A stretch of 33,342 bases of DNA from an uncultured Gammaproteobacteria bacterium (GCA_913049565.1 CAJWZG010000005.1:1-33342), one strand, 5' to 3'. Positions 14,752 through 22,690 are shown, numbered from the stretch's first letter. The notes: generated by a model from the letters alone, not told the origin. Translations and numbers: made by a program.

Positions 14752-17571
14752 GTGCAAAGTTTTATTGTTTCGTTAGATACTGAGTACGACGACTTAGAGA
14801 CCATTGGCGGTAAGGGCCGTTCGTTGGCGAAGTTGGTTAATGCGGGATTCAATGTTCCAATGGGATTCCAATTGACCACGCATGCTTACCGTGACTTTGT
14901 TCGCGAGCATGATCTGCTGCCGCAAATTCTGCGGTATGCTCAGCCAGCCTTAGTCAATTCTATGCCTTCTTTTGCTGCTGCAGCCGAGGATATTCAGCAG
15001 CTTTTTTTTAAAGCGGAGCTGAACAGACAGTTGTCTGAAGAAATTGTTGCCGCCTATCAGCGATTGCCGGGAGCGCCTTCGGTTGCGGTGCGATCCTCTG
15101 CAAATGCGGAAGACTTGCCCGGACTGTCCTTTGCTGGCCAGCAGGAAACCTACTTAAATGTTTGCGGTGCTGGCGCAGTCCTGACAGCCGTAAAGCGCTG
15201 CTGGGCATCGTTATGGACCGCTCAAGCAATCAGTTATCGCCATCAAAATGGCATTCAGCAGAGTTCTGTCGCGATGGCGGTTGTTGTGCAATTGATGGTG
15301 CCTTCTCAGGTTTCCGGCATCTTGTTTACCGCGAATCCCAATTCGGGCGAACGGAATGAGATGATTATTAACTCCAGTTTTGGGCTTGGCGAGGCTGTTG
15401 TGAGTGGGCAGGTGACTCCCGATACTTACGTTATAAATAAAACGTCTGGCGACGTTACGGAACAAATTATCGGGCCGAAGCAGCAAAAAATCGTTGCCGA
15501 CTCGGAACAGGGGGTGCGCTTAGAGGACGTTGCTGCTGGCGATCGAGGACAGTCCTCTCTGAGGACTGAGCGCCTTGCGGAGTTACTTTCCGCTGCTAAA
15601 AAAATAGAACAGTTATTCGAAGGTATTCCGCAGGATATTGAGTGGGCGTATGGCGCAGATGGCTCGCTGGCCTTGCTGCAGTCAAGACCCATCACCAATT
15701 TGCCAGTGCAGCCGATAAAGGTTGTTTGGGAGCCAAGGCCACCGGCGAATTATGTGTCTAGGCGTCAGATTGTGGAAAATATGCCTGATCCAATTTGTCC
15801 TCTATTCGAGGAACTTTATCTGACGGAAGGTTTGGAAAGCTCAAAGACCGGCAAACGTGAAAGCATGCAGGTTGGTGGTGGGCCTTTGTTCGTTACGGTT
15901 AATGGCTATGCTTACATGCGGTTTGATTTCAAGAGAATCGTCGAGCGCCGTCAACTTGAAAGAGATAACGCCCAGCCAGTGACCGAGGCGGAGATAGAAG
16001 CAGAGGAACAGCGCGCCGCCGAGTTAAAGCACGCGAAACATTCAGAAGAACAGGCGATTGATGTACAGGAAAAAGCTGACCTCGAATTGTTTTTGTCGGA
16101 GATTCCTAGTGCCGATGCACAAGAATTTAGGGCGTGGGCGGAAGGCCAAGACCTCACTACGTTGGCGCACCTGGTTTCTATGCCTGAGAGCGACAATCCA
16201 ACTTACAAATTTGCAACAAAGACAGCGTTTAACGACAGGCAGCTAGCTGAGTGGCACGAAGAGACCGCGCCAAGACTAAAAAATGCCAAGGAGAAATGGC
16301 GCCAGCTTGATTTAAAGACTGCAAGCGACGACAAACTGCTTGAGGGTATTATTGAGCTTGCTGTCGAGGAAGGTCGCTATTGGTCCACTAATGCTTCTCA
16401 TAGTTTTGGCGTTGCAAAATCAACAGATGACCAACTCCAATGTTTCTTGCGCGAAACGCTGCCTGATGAGAGCTATATTAGCGGCCAGTTTTTATCGGGC
16501 ATTTATTCGCACTCAATGGCGGCAAATGCCGAGCTGTTTGAGATCGCCAAACTGGTGCGTGCAAATAATGATTTGGCCCACCTCGTCGCAGTAACTCCGC
16601 TGAAATTTGTTTTGCAGGCCTTTGCCGATCGCGACGACGCCAAGGAGGTGCTCGAAGCCGTCGATTCTTACCTAGGTGCGTATGGTCATCAGGGCTACAG
16701 TATGGACTTTGTTGAACCCACTCAGGTGGAAGATCCAACGGCATTATTGGCTTCGTTAAAAGCCATGGTGATGGACCAGGATTACGATCCAAGGCAACAG
16801 GGCGAGCGTGCACGGATTGTAAGAGAAGAGAAGTTTGCAGAAGTCACGGCATTGCTCAACGGATTACACTATTGGCAGTTCCGTTATCGGCTCTGGCTCG
16901 CGTTGCGATATAACTATATTCGTGAAGAAGTCGCATTTCTTTTCGGTTATGGCTGGTCGGTTCTGCGCCCGATGGTGGCGGAGCTTGGCAGGCGCATGGT
17001 GCAGCGGGGCACTCTTAACCTTGCGGACGATCTTTATTTCTTGGTGACTGCAGAGATAAAGCAGGCGATCAAAGCGCGAGCGCAAGGCACATCGCTACCA
17101 GAGTTTGCAGCGCTTGCCGGCGAGCGCCGCGAACTTCGGGAAGCGCGCAAGCGCCATCATCCGCCAGGCACCATGCCAGCTGAGGCCCGAGAAGATCCGG
17201 GCGTCAAGTTCAAGGAAACACAAATCTTGAACGATGACGCCAGCAACTTGATGCGTGGTTTTGCGGTCAGTTCGGGACAGGTCACGGCCCCAGCTAGTGT
17301 CATTACGGGGCCTAACGAATTCGAAAAGATGGCGTCTGGCTCAATTCTGGTCAGTCCGCTAACCACACCTGCTTGGACTCAGCTATTCGCCCATGCCTCG
17401 GGGTTAGTTACCGATATGGGCAGTATCTTGGCTCATGGTTCTATCGTTGCCCGAGAATACGGGATTCCAGCTGTTTTAGGCGTAGGCAACGGTACTGTGC
17501 GTATTCAGCATGGACAGATGATTACCATTGACGGTGACGCTGGTACGGTTGTTATTCACGAGAAGGATTGA
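14752..17571 (+). CDS. Rifampin-phosphotransferase/PEP-synthase-like dikinase
   Basis: Three-domain enzyme of 939 residues in the PEP-utilising dikinase superfamily. The N-terminal ATP-binding domain (about 1-315) has ETIGGKGRSLAKL, VAVRSSANAEDLPGLSFAGQ and an end DIEWAYGADGSLALLQSRPI. The middle domain (about 320-830) has YGHQGYSMDF, resembling the YGHRGxxExD region of rifampin phosphotransferases but altered. The C-terminal swivelling domain has MGSILAHGSIVAREYGIPAV with the phospho-accepting His at 895. Such enzymes use ATP to phosphorylate His, then pass phosphate to an acceptor: rifampin, pyruvate or a phenol. The acceptor here is unknown. GTG start with AGGGAGG four bases upstream. Placed upstream of two cyclase-family genes on the same strand, so a catabolic or modifying role with them is likely; true antibiotic resistance is not shown. 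Confidence 0.85.
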   Translation: MQSFIVSLDTEYDDLETIGGKGRSLAKLVNAGFNVPMGFQLTTHAYRDFVREHDLLPQILRYAQPALVNSMPSFAAAAEDIQQLFFKAELNRQLSEEIVAAYQRLPGAPSVAVRSSANAEDLPGLSFAGQQETYLNVCGAGAVLTAVKRCWASLWTAQAISYRHQNGIQQSSVAMAVVVQLMVPSQVSGILFTANPNSGERNEMIINSSFGLGEAVVSGQVTPDTYVINKTSGDVTEQIIGPKQQKIVADSEQGVRLEDVAAGDRGQSSLRTERLAELLSAAKKIEQLFEGIPQDIEWAYGADGSLALLQSRPITNLPVQPIKVVWEPRPPANYVSRRQIVENMPDPICPLFEELYLTEGLESSKTGKRESMQVGGGPLFVTVNGYAYMRFDFKRIVERRQLERDNAQPVTEAEIEAEEQRAAELKHAKHSEEQAIDVQEKADLELFLSEIPSADAQEFRAWAEGQDLTTLAHLVSMPESDNPTYKFATKTAFNDRQLAEWHEETAPRLKNAKEKWRQLDLKTASDDKLLEGIIELAVEEGRYWSTNASHSFGVAKSTDDQLQCFLRETLPDESYISGQFLSGIYSHSMAANAELFEIAKLVRANNDLAHLVAVTPLKFVLQAFADRDDAKEVLEAVDSYLGAYGHQGYSMDFVEPTQVEDPTALLASLKAMVMDQDYDPRQQGERARIVREEKFAEVTALLNGLHYWQFRYRLWLALRYNYIREEVAFLFGYGWSVLRPMVAELGRRMVQRGTLNLADDLYFLVTAEIKQAIKARAQGTSLPEFAALAGERRELREARKRHHPPGTMPAEAREDPGVKFKETQILNDDASNLMRGFAVSSGQVTAPASVITGPNEFEKMASGSILVSPLTTPAWTQLFAHASGLVTDMGSILAHGSIVAREYGIPAVLGVGNGTVRIQHGQMITIDGDAGTVVIHEKD

Positions 17572-17707
17572 TTTTTAAGGCAATGGTTGCGATATCGGCC
17601 ATGAACAAAAATGACTGGGTTATTGGGTGAATGTCTGCCAAGTAGCGGTTGGAGCTTAGTGCCTGAGGACGTAATCTGAGGTTTTCACAAGGTAAAGGAA
17701 GTGCGGC

Positions 17708-18523
17708 ATGTTTTCGTTGGACAGATACAAACTCGTTGATCTCAGTCCCCGGATTAGAGCTCGGGTGCATCGTGTCGATGGCAGCATTGAAGAAGGCTCC
17801 GTAGACCCATACGGCCGTCCTTGGGTGATGCAGGAAGGCAGATTTGCCGGCGATAATTCGCTTTACACCCTTTACTCTGCGCCCCAAGACGACGCGGTAT
17901 GGCATCAGGAAAGAATGACGTCTCATCACGGCGTGCACGTGCAGGGCGGCAAGGGTCATATCAGTCATTGGGTTGGCGCGTCCCCAGAAATGAAAGGCCT
18001 GTGGGAGATGCCCGTCGAAACCTTTATGGGCGCCGCGGCCGTTTGTAACCTCTCCCATTTAGAACCGCGTACATTGGGCGCGGGAGAAGATTATCCGCTG
18101 GGTGAAGGTTATGCCCTGCGCAGTAAGGCCGGAGAAGTGCGTGGCACAGAGATTAAGCCCGAACATCTGAGCAACATTGTGCAAGGCGATATAGTCTTGA
18201 TGACCAGTTCCCATGAGGGTTTGGAGCAACCTTGGTTGTCCGAGGCTACGGTGGAATGGTTGATCAATGACCGGCAGATTAAAATGCTAGGGGTAAGCGC
18301 TACAGGTATCCAGTGGCAGTACGATCTAAAGCTGGCGGCACCAGACAATTCGCCGATAAGACGGATGTTATTAGGGGCGAATGTGCCGATAGCCCACCCC
18401 TTGGTGAACATAGATCAATTGCAATCGGATCGAGTCTTCTATGTTGGCCTACCTCTGCGCATGCAGAAGTTTGAGGCAAGTTTTATCAGGGCAGTGGCCT
18501 ATGAAGCCCCGGAGGAAGCGTAA
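17708..18523 (+). CDS. Cyclase-family (kynurenine-formamidase-like) protein 1, metal site altered
   Basis: Cytoplasmic protein of 271 residues in the Cyclase/KynB fold family (opening KLVDLSPRI; WLINDRQIKMLGVSATG; VPIAHPLVNIDQL). Characterised members hydrolyse amides or lactams using metals bound by HxGTHxD and a later His and Glu 12 residues apart. Here the first motif reads H73-H-G-V-H77-V-Q79, so the bridging Asp is Gln; the next His is at 84, one position late. The later His/Glu pair is Arg218 and His230 in the same 12-residue spacing. Two or three ligands are therefore changed. It has AAGGAAG upstream of ATG and shares one base (TAATG) with the next cyclase gene. It may be non-catalytic, use one metal, or have a new chemistry. 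Confidence 0.85.
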   Translation: MFSLDRYKLVDLSPRIRARVHRVDGSIEEGSVDPYGRPWVMQEGRFAGDNSLYTLYSAPQDDAVWHQERMTSHHGVHVQGGKGHISHWVGASPEMKGLWEMPVETFMGAAAVCNLSHLEPRTLGAGEDYPLGEGYALRSKAGEVRGTEIKPEHLSNIVQGDIVLMTSSHEGLEQPWLSEATVEWLINDRQIKMLGVSATGIQWQYDLKLAAPDNSPIRRMLLGANVPIAHPLVNIDQLQSDRVFYVGLPLRMQKFEASFIRAVAYEAPEEA

Positions 18524-19263
18524 TGATCGATATGAAAAATACCCGCGTTGTCGATTTGACCTGGGAAATCACTTCCCGGCTGACACGATTGGACGGGTCC
18601 ATAGAAGCGGGTACCCGAGATGTCTACAACATGCCGTGGATTGTGGAAGAAACCATAAACGAGCGCGATGGAACCATAGAGCATTTGGTTGGCAGTAACC
18701 GCCAGACTATTGCGGAATGGCCCATTGGCGGCGTGAGCGGGCATATGGGCTCGCATATTCAGCTAGGCGTCGGCCACAACGACAACTGGACCTGTCTGCC
18801 CGAGGGCATGCTCGGTCTTTGGGATATGCCGCTCTCCACCTACTGTGGCGAAGCCGTGGTATGCAACCTAGATCATCTAGAGGGGCAGCCGATTTTGCCC
18901 GAGCATCTAGCCAACGTCAGAGAAGGCGACATCGTGCTGTTGGGCAGCTCGCACAGTGGCGAGCAACAGCCCACTATCGTCGGTGATACCGCAGACTGGC
19001 TGGCAGAGGAAATGAAGATCAAAATGCTTGGCGTAGGCGTACCCGGTATCTCTTGGGAGACCAACACCGACGCCCCAGAGCCAGGGAATTCTCCTACACA
19101 CCGCGCGATGACGGGGAACAACATCCCCATTCTGTATCCGCTGGTAAACATTGATAAACTCACCCAGGAGCGTGTCTACGTGATGAGTTTCCCGTTGAAC
19201 GTCGATCCGATGGAAGGCACTTGGGTACGCGCCGTGGCCATAGAGGATACGTCCTCATTGTAG
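18523..19263 (+). CDS. Cyclase-family (kynurenine-formamidase-like) protein 2, metal site altered
   Basis: Paralogue of the preceding gene, 246 residues (shared: RLDGSIEAG, GLWDMP, VVCNLDHLE, PLVNIDKL). Its ATG overlaps the previous stop by one base, with GGAGG seven bases upstream, so the two are coupled and probably form a heteromer. The metal motif reads H74-M-G-S-H78-I-Q80 with His85 one position late; the bridging Asp is again Gln. The distal pair is His193 and Tyr205, so the His is kept but the Glu is lost. It is thus closer to the canonical site than its partner. Function is inferred only as a hydrolase, lyase or cyclase acting on a small molecule, possibly the product of the dikinase upstream. 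Confidence 0.85.
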   Translation: MIDMKNTRVVDLTWEITSRLTRLDGSIEAGTRDVYNMPWIVEETINERDGTIEHLVGSNRQTIAEWPIGGVSGHMGSHIQLGVGHNDNWTCLPEGMLGLWDMPLSTYCGEAVVCNLDHLEGQPILPEHLANVREGDIVLLGSSHSGEQQPTIVGDTADWLAEEMKIKMLGVGVPGISWETNTDAPEPGNSPTHRAMTGNNIPILYPLVNIDKLTQERVYVMSFPLNVDPMEGTWVRAVAIEDTSSL

Positions 19264-19340
19264 GCCGGGTGATCTTTGGCCTAGACGGCTGCTCGTGAGG
19301 AGGGAATGGGCACCGCAATCGAGGGTTAGGGAGCAAAAAT

Positions 19341-19667
19341 ATGAAAAAACTTGGCCTCGTCTTTATTTTGCTTGGTGCGGCTGCTCAATCTGCGTGTGCC
19401 ACGCAGCAGGGAGTAAGCGAAAAGGATATTGGTTTCTGGCCTGAAAAAGACTGTCGTAGCACGAGCAAAGCGGCAGGTATTTATAGTTACGTCTCTGGTG
19501 ACGCGATGCAGAATGCCGATGCAGCCAACAAGGCTGGCCAGACTGAGCAAATGAAGGAGTCTTATGAATCTGCTCTGTTGTTTTCTCAGATGTCGGCCAA
19601 CCTAGCCGCTACCTTCGAGGCTTTTTGCAAGAACAACCCAAAGTACGACGTTAAAGCTTCTGACTAG
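19341..19667 (+). CDS. Small exported protein, possible lipoprotein
   Basis: No family recognised. The 108-residue product has an N-terminal signal (KKLGLVFILLGAAAQSAC). Cys19 could be lipidated, but Gln at -3 is a poor lipobox, so ordinary signal-peptidase cleavage is possible. The mature part is a short, polar, probably helical domain with two further cysteines (38 and 96) that could form a disulfide. ATG with GGGAG upstream. It lies 77 bases after the second cyclase gene on the same strand; whether it belongs to that transcript is unclear. Confidence 0.7.
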   Translation: MKKLGLVFILLGAAAQSACATQQGVSEKDIGFWPEKDCRSTSKAAGIYSYVSGDAMQNADAANKAGQTEQMKESYESALLFSQMSANLAATFEAFCKNNPKYDVKASD

Positions 19668-19717
19668 TTGCGCGATCTGTTCGTGCTTCCCCTCGTAAGT
19701 TATTGGAAGAAGTGTGA

Positions 19718-20074
19718 ATGCCAGTCCTTGAAGGCGGTTGCCACTGCGGTGTAGTGCGCTTCGCAGTTGAAGTCGATTCACCGGTAACAGACCTGTATCG
19801 CTGTAACTGCACGTTATGCCGTAAAAAAGGCATTGTCATGAAGGCGATACCTGACGCCGACTTCAGGTTGCTCGCTGGCGCCGAACAACTCAGTCTTTAC
19901 CAATGGAATAAGCACATCGCCGAGCACTTTTTTTGCGCCATCTGCGGCGTCTACACCCACCATCGCCGGCGCCGAGATGCTACTCAGTTCAGTATTAACA
20001 TTGAGTGTCTAGACAATCAGTCTTTGCCTCCCGATGAAATTATTGGTCTTGCCAATGGGCTTGAACACGATTGA
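19718..20074 (+). CDS. GFA-family (glutathione-dependent formaldehyde-activating enzyme-like) zinc protein
   Basis: Small cytoplasmic zinc protein, 118 residues. The cysteine pattern is that of the GFA/CENP-V fold: CHC (8, 10), CNCTLC (29, 31, 34) and CAIC (73, 76). The founding member helps glutathione react with formaldehyde, but most family members have unknown substrates, so a specific reaction should not be assumed. It has an in-frame ATG 51 bases after the previous stop and ends before a strong bidirectional terminator. Confidence 0.88.
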   Translation: MPVLEGGCHCGVVRFAVEVDSPVTDLYRCNCTLCRKKGIVMKAIPDADFRLLAGAEQLSLYQWNKHIAEHFFCAICGVYTHHRRRRDATQFSINIECLDNQSLPPDEIIGLANGLEHD

Positions 20075-20114
20075 GGTGTTTGGCGGATGCGGCGTCGAAG
20101 CATTTTGCAGCGAC

Positions 20115-20140
20115 AAAAAAGGGGCACTGAGCCCCTTTTT
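20115..20140. terminator. Bidirectional Rho-independent terminator
   Basis: A6 plus GGGGC (20115-20125) and GCCCC plus T5 (20131-20140) form a GC stem flanked by A/T, loop ACTGA... in the centre. Read from either strand it ends in a T run, so it serves both the GFA-family gene and the convergent enoyl-CoA hydratase gene. Confidence 0.9.
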
Positions 20141-20193
20141 GCTTGCAGCAGACTTGTGCTGGAATCCCAGTCCCCAGTACTTGCTCTCGGTGT

Positions 20194-20955
20194 CTAAGTG
20201 CCAGTCCAATTGGGGGCGCGCTTTTCGGCAAAGGCAACCGGGCCTTCCTTGGCGTCATTGGAACTGAACACTGACTTTTGCAGTGGTACCTGCATCTCCC
20301 AGAGCTTGTCTTCTTCGATACCGCTAGCCGCGGCCCGCACGAGGGATTTCGAAGCATTAACAGCCAGCGGTGCGTTTTCAGCAATTCGTTCCGCCAGTGC
20401 AATTGCGGCATCTAGGGCCTCGCCAGATTCGGTTATGGCGCTGAGCAGACCGGCTTCCATGGCTTCCTCCGCGCTTATGGGTTCTCCGGTTAGGGCCATT
20501 TCCATGGCCTTGGCGTAACCAACTCGAGCGGGTAGTCGAAATACGCCACCTGCCGCGGCAAATAATCCTACTTTTACTTCGCGGATGCCAATTTTGGCAC
20601 CCTTGGCCGCAACAATGAGGTCGCAGGTCAACATCACTTCGCAGCCGCCAGCCAGTGCGAAGCCATTTACCGCTGCGATTAGCGGCTTATTGGCTCCAGA
20701 GCGGACGAATTGATTCAGCGGGCCGATGTCCTCACCGCGAGCAAAGGCCTTGAGATCCATACCGGCGCAAAACGCCCGACCGTTGCCGGTAATAATGCCA
20801 GCGGTTAAAGAATCGTCAGCGTCGAGTTCTTGAACGGCAGTCCACAGGCCGTTGGACAGTGCGCCGTTAATGGCGTTCATTGCTTCGGGGCGGTTTAGTG
20901 TGATCACCATAATGCGCCCGCGACGCTCGACGATCACTTCTTGTTCTTCGCTCAT
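20194..20955 (-). CDS. Enoyl-CoA hydratase/isomerase family protein (crotonase)
   Basis: Cytoplasmic acyl-CoA enzyme of 253 residues. It has ITLNRPEAMNAIN, the oxyanion-hole motif FCAGMDLKAF, and GGCEVMLTCD followed by REVKVGLFAAAGG. The two glutamates used for hydration in mitochondrial crotonase are at equivalent positions (CEV and REV), which supports hydratase chemistry. The C-terminus (AFAEKRAPNWTG) is common in short-chain members. The substrate is not readable; the gene stands alone with its own terminator and is not clearly linked to the neighbours. Confidence 0.9.
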   Translation of the reverse strand: MSEEQEVIVERRGRIMVITLNRPEAMNAINGALSNGLWTAVQELDADDSLTAGIITGNGRAFCAGMDLKAFARGEDIGPLNQFVRSGANKPLIAAVNGFALAGGCEVMLTCDLIVAAKGAKIGIREVKVGLFAAAGGVFRLPARVGYAKAMEMALTGEPISAEEAMEAGLLSAITESGEALDAAIALAERIAENAPLAVNASKSLVRAAASGIEEDKLWEMQVPLQKSVFSSNDAKEGPVAFAEKRAPNWTGT

Positions 20956-21040
20956 TATTCTCTCCTTGGTTTCGTTTCAGAACCGAGCATCGCATAACTT
21001 GCCTCGAAGCAAAATGCTCCGGGTTGGCAACAATCCAAAC

Positions 21041-21301
21041 CTAGCGCTTTAAAACCTTGAGAAGTTCCTCGACCTTTGCATCGAAGTCGTCTGTTGCGTC
21101 GAGCGAGCCGCGTACACAAGCTTTCAAGTGGGTTTGAAGAACCTTTCCCTCTACAGTTGAGAGCGCTTTTGTTATTGCTTTGAGTTGATTGAGGATGTCG
21201 ACACAGTACTTTTCTTCTTCAATCATTTTCGCGACGCCACGGACCTGGCCTTCGATACGCCGCATATTGGGCAGCAACTGAGTATGGTTGGGGTGCTTCA
21301 T
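21041..21301 (-). CDS. CsoR/RcnR/FrmR-family metal-responsive repressor
   Basis: DNA-binding repressor of 86 residues with the all-helical CsoR fold (MRRIEGQVRGVAKMIEEEKYC). The sensor residues are Cys33, His58 and Cys62, the C-H-C set of copper-sensing CsoR; His3 is also present, a position used by nickel/cobalt RcnR. Copper(I) is the simplest prediction. The ATG at 21301 was chosen because the family starts here; an upstream in-frame extension would overlap the membrane-protein gene and has no family similarity. It is the last gene of the operon and probably represses it through the inverted repeat at 22676-22690. Confidence 0.9.
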   Translation of the reverse strand: MKHPNHTQLLPNMRRIEGQVRGVAKMIEEEKYCVDILNQLKAITKALSTVEGKVLQTHLKACVRGSLDATDDFDAKVEELLKVLKR

Positions 21302-21303
21302 GG

Positions 21304-21669
21304 TCAAAAAACTCTTGGAACAATGTAGGTAAATACGGTGGCAAAGCAAAACAGACCCACCGAGCCAAAGTAAATGTAACGTCCCCGCCGCCTCGCTTTC
21401 AAACATTCGCGCCCCAGCTCTGGGTCTGCCGGGCAGGGCATGCGTGCGGTTATGTAGTGCAGCCAGCCTGCCAGAGTGATGCCCGCGAGGGCAGCTAAGG
21501 AGATTGCAACTTTGTGCTGAGAGAGCGTGATCAAAAACGGAAACACGGTTAACAAACTGGCGAAGCTCGCGCCCGCCCCGAGAACAACAAACAAAGAAGG
21601 CAGTGCGCAGCAAATCAGCGTTGAGGACGAGGCAAAAAGAGAAAAATAGTTGGCGGCCTTGGTATTCAT
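21304..21669 (-). CDS. MerT-like small membrane metal transporter
   Basis: Inner-membrane protein of 121 residues from the ATG at 21669; a TTG at 21684 would overlap the upstream stop and add five residues. The first helix holds a vicinal pair Cys20-Cys21 in a LICCALPSLFVVLGAG context, as in MerT. A loop after the next helices holds Cys79 and Cys89, and a last helix ends the chain. In mercury systems MerT receives metal from periplasmic MerP and moves it inward; here the CsoR-type regulator suggests copper or another soft metal. It lies two bases from the CsoR start and next to the HMA-protein gene, so the three are coupled. Confidence 0.78.
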   Translation of the reverse strand: MNTKAANYFSLFASSSTLICCALPSLFVVLGAGASFASLLTVFPFLITLSQHKVAISLAALAGITLAGWLHYITARMPCPADPELGRECLKARRRGRYIYFGSVGLFCFATVFTYIVPRVF

Positions 21670-21680
21670 TGCAGGCACAC

Positions 21681-22070
21681 TCAAATTGTCTTCACCAGCA
21701 CGGCAGTTACATTTTGGCCGTTGGCCAAAATTTTCTTCTCTATATCTTTTCGGTCGATCTGTGCATCCAGCGTATAGGCGATTAGCACTTGCCCATTGGC
21801 CAAATCCACATCGATTTTAGTTACCGCTTTGTCGCGCTTGAAGGTTTTTTCGATGCCTCTTGCGCAGAAATCGCAGACCATGCCCAACACACTGACCACG
21901 GCGATTTGGGCGCTGCCGAGGCTGTCTGCAAACTGCTCGAGTCGGGTTTCATCGAACTCGATCTGTTGGCCATGGATCAGATGTTGGTGTTCTGCCTGCC
22001 CGTGATCGTCGGCTATATCCGCGAAGGCTGGTGCAGTAACAAATAACAGGATGAGTGATAGTTTATGCAT
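21681..22070 (-). CDS. Periplasmic heavy-metal-associated (HMA) domain protein, MerP-like
   Basis: Exported 129-residue metal carrier. The signal peptide ends at AFA-DI (residue 17). A histidine-rich linker follows (His at 23, 28, 30, 33), then an HMA ferredoxin-like domain with GMVCDFC (Cys66, Cys69), the metal-binding pair; the usual Thr before the first Cys is Val. The gene has a GAGGG site six bases before ATG. It sits between an outer-membrane protein gene and a MerT-like gene, which fits a carrier handing metal between the outer envelope and the inner membrane. Confidence 0.85.
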   Translation of the reverse strand: MHKLSLILLFVTAPAFADIADDHGQAEHQHLIHGQQIEFDETRLEQFADSLGSAQIAVVSVLGMVCDFCARGIEKTFKRDKAVTKIDVDLANGQVLIAYTLDAQIDRKDIEKKILANGQNVTAVLVKTI

Positions 22071-22079
22071 ATATTCCCT

Positions 22080-22682
22080 CTAAAAACGTTGTACTAAATG
22101 AATGTCCCATTCGGCCTTGGGGTGGTAACCGAACTCCACCAGAAAGCCGCCTTTAAAAAGTTTTAACACTGGATAGGCCGCCCAGTCGTCATGGCGGGTT
22201 TTCTTACGAGCCTTAACCATCAGCCAAGTGTGCAAGTCCCCGTACTCGCCTAAATAAGGTGCAACCCCTAATTGAAGAAACTGGTCGTCGTAGTCGCCCT
22301 CGCGGGTTTTGGTGTGTTGGTAGCCAAAGCTAGTAAACCAGCGACGGGTTTCCCAGTCGCCAAATACGCCATAGAAGTGCTCGTCCAAACCCCGGGAGCT
22401 TAGGCCTGAATGCAAATACAAATTGCGCTGTGAGTGTCGGGTGTTCTTGCGGTTCAGCAGGTAGGTGGCTCGCGCGTAAGCGTGGTCGCTATCGCGCTGT
22501 TTTTCGGTAATTGCCTCAATGCCTAGCGAGTACTTAAATGTGGGCGAGTAGTGGTAGTAAACGGAATCCTTGTATCGATCAGAAAAGCCCATGAGGGTGG
22601 AGCCACCGGAATAGGAGATAGGCCTTGCAGCCAAAATTGGCGACATCAGACAAAGCAGTATTGTGCAAATTCGTATACCCAT
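22080..22682 (-). CDS. Small outer-membrane beta-barrel-like protein, first gene of the metal operon
   Basis: I do not recognise a named family. The 200-residue precursor has a signal peptide (IRICTILLCLMSPILA, cut near residue 18). The mature part alternates polar and aromatic residues (YYHYSPTFKYSLGIEAI, RWFTSFGYQHT, FLVEFGYHP) and ends in VQRF, with the terminal Phe typical of outer-membrane barrels. Eight or so strands would fit the length. No Shine-Dalgarno sequence precedes the ATG; a promoter and operator sit right on it, so the mRNA may be leaderless. Gene order ties it to periplasmic and inner-membrane metal handling. Confidence 0.75.
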   Translation of the reverse strand: MGIRICTILLCLMSPILAARPISYSGGSTLMGFSDRYKDSVYYHYSPTFKYSLGIEAITEKQRDSDHAYARATYLLNRKNTRHSQRNLYLHSGLSSRGLDEHFYGVFGDWETRRWFTSFGYQHTKTREGDYDDQFLQLGVAPYLGEYGDLHTWLMVKARKKTRHDDWAAYPVLKLFKGGFLVEFGYHPKAEWDIHLVQRF

Positions 22683-22690
22683 AGGGGGTA
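22676..22690. promoter_or_regulatory. CsoR-type operator candidate
   Basis: TACCCATAGGGGGTA is an inverted repeat with TACCC / GGGTA arms around a five-base centre. Sites of this kind, C/G tracts flanked by A/T, are bound by CsoR-family repressors. It overlaps the proposed -10 box and the ATG of the first operon gene, where a bound tetramer would block transcription. The cognate repressor is probably the last gene of the same operon. Confidence 0.65.

Noticed and set aside
14752..17571. Calling the dikinase-like gene a rifampin resistance gene
   Set aside because: Family resemblance covers enzymes with different acceptors, the acceptor domain motif is altered, and the neighbours point to metabolism.
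19261..19283. TAGGCC/GGCCTA hairpin at the stop codon of the second cyclase gene
   Set aside because: Only six base pairs with an 11-base loop and no T run; not convincing as a terminator.
21302..21613. Upstream extension of the CsoR-like reading frame to 190 codons
   Set aside because: The extension overlaps the MerT-like gene and has no similarity to the family, which begins at the ATG at 21301.
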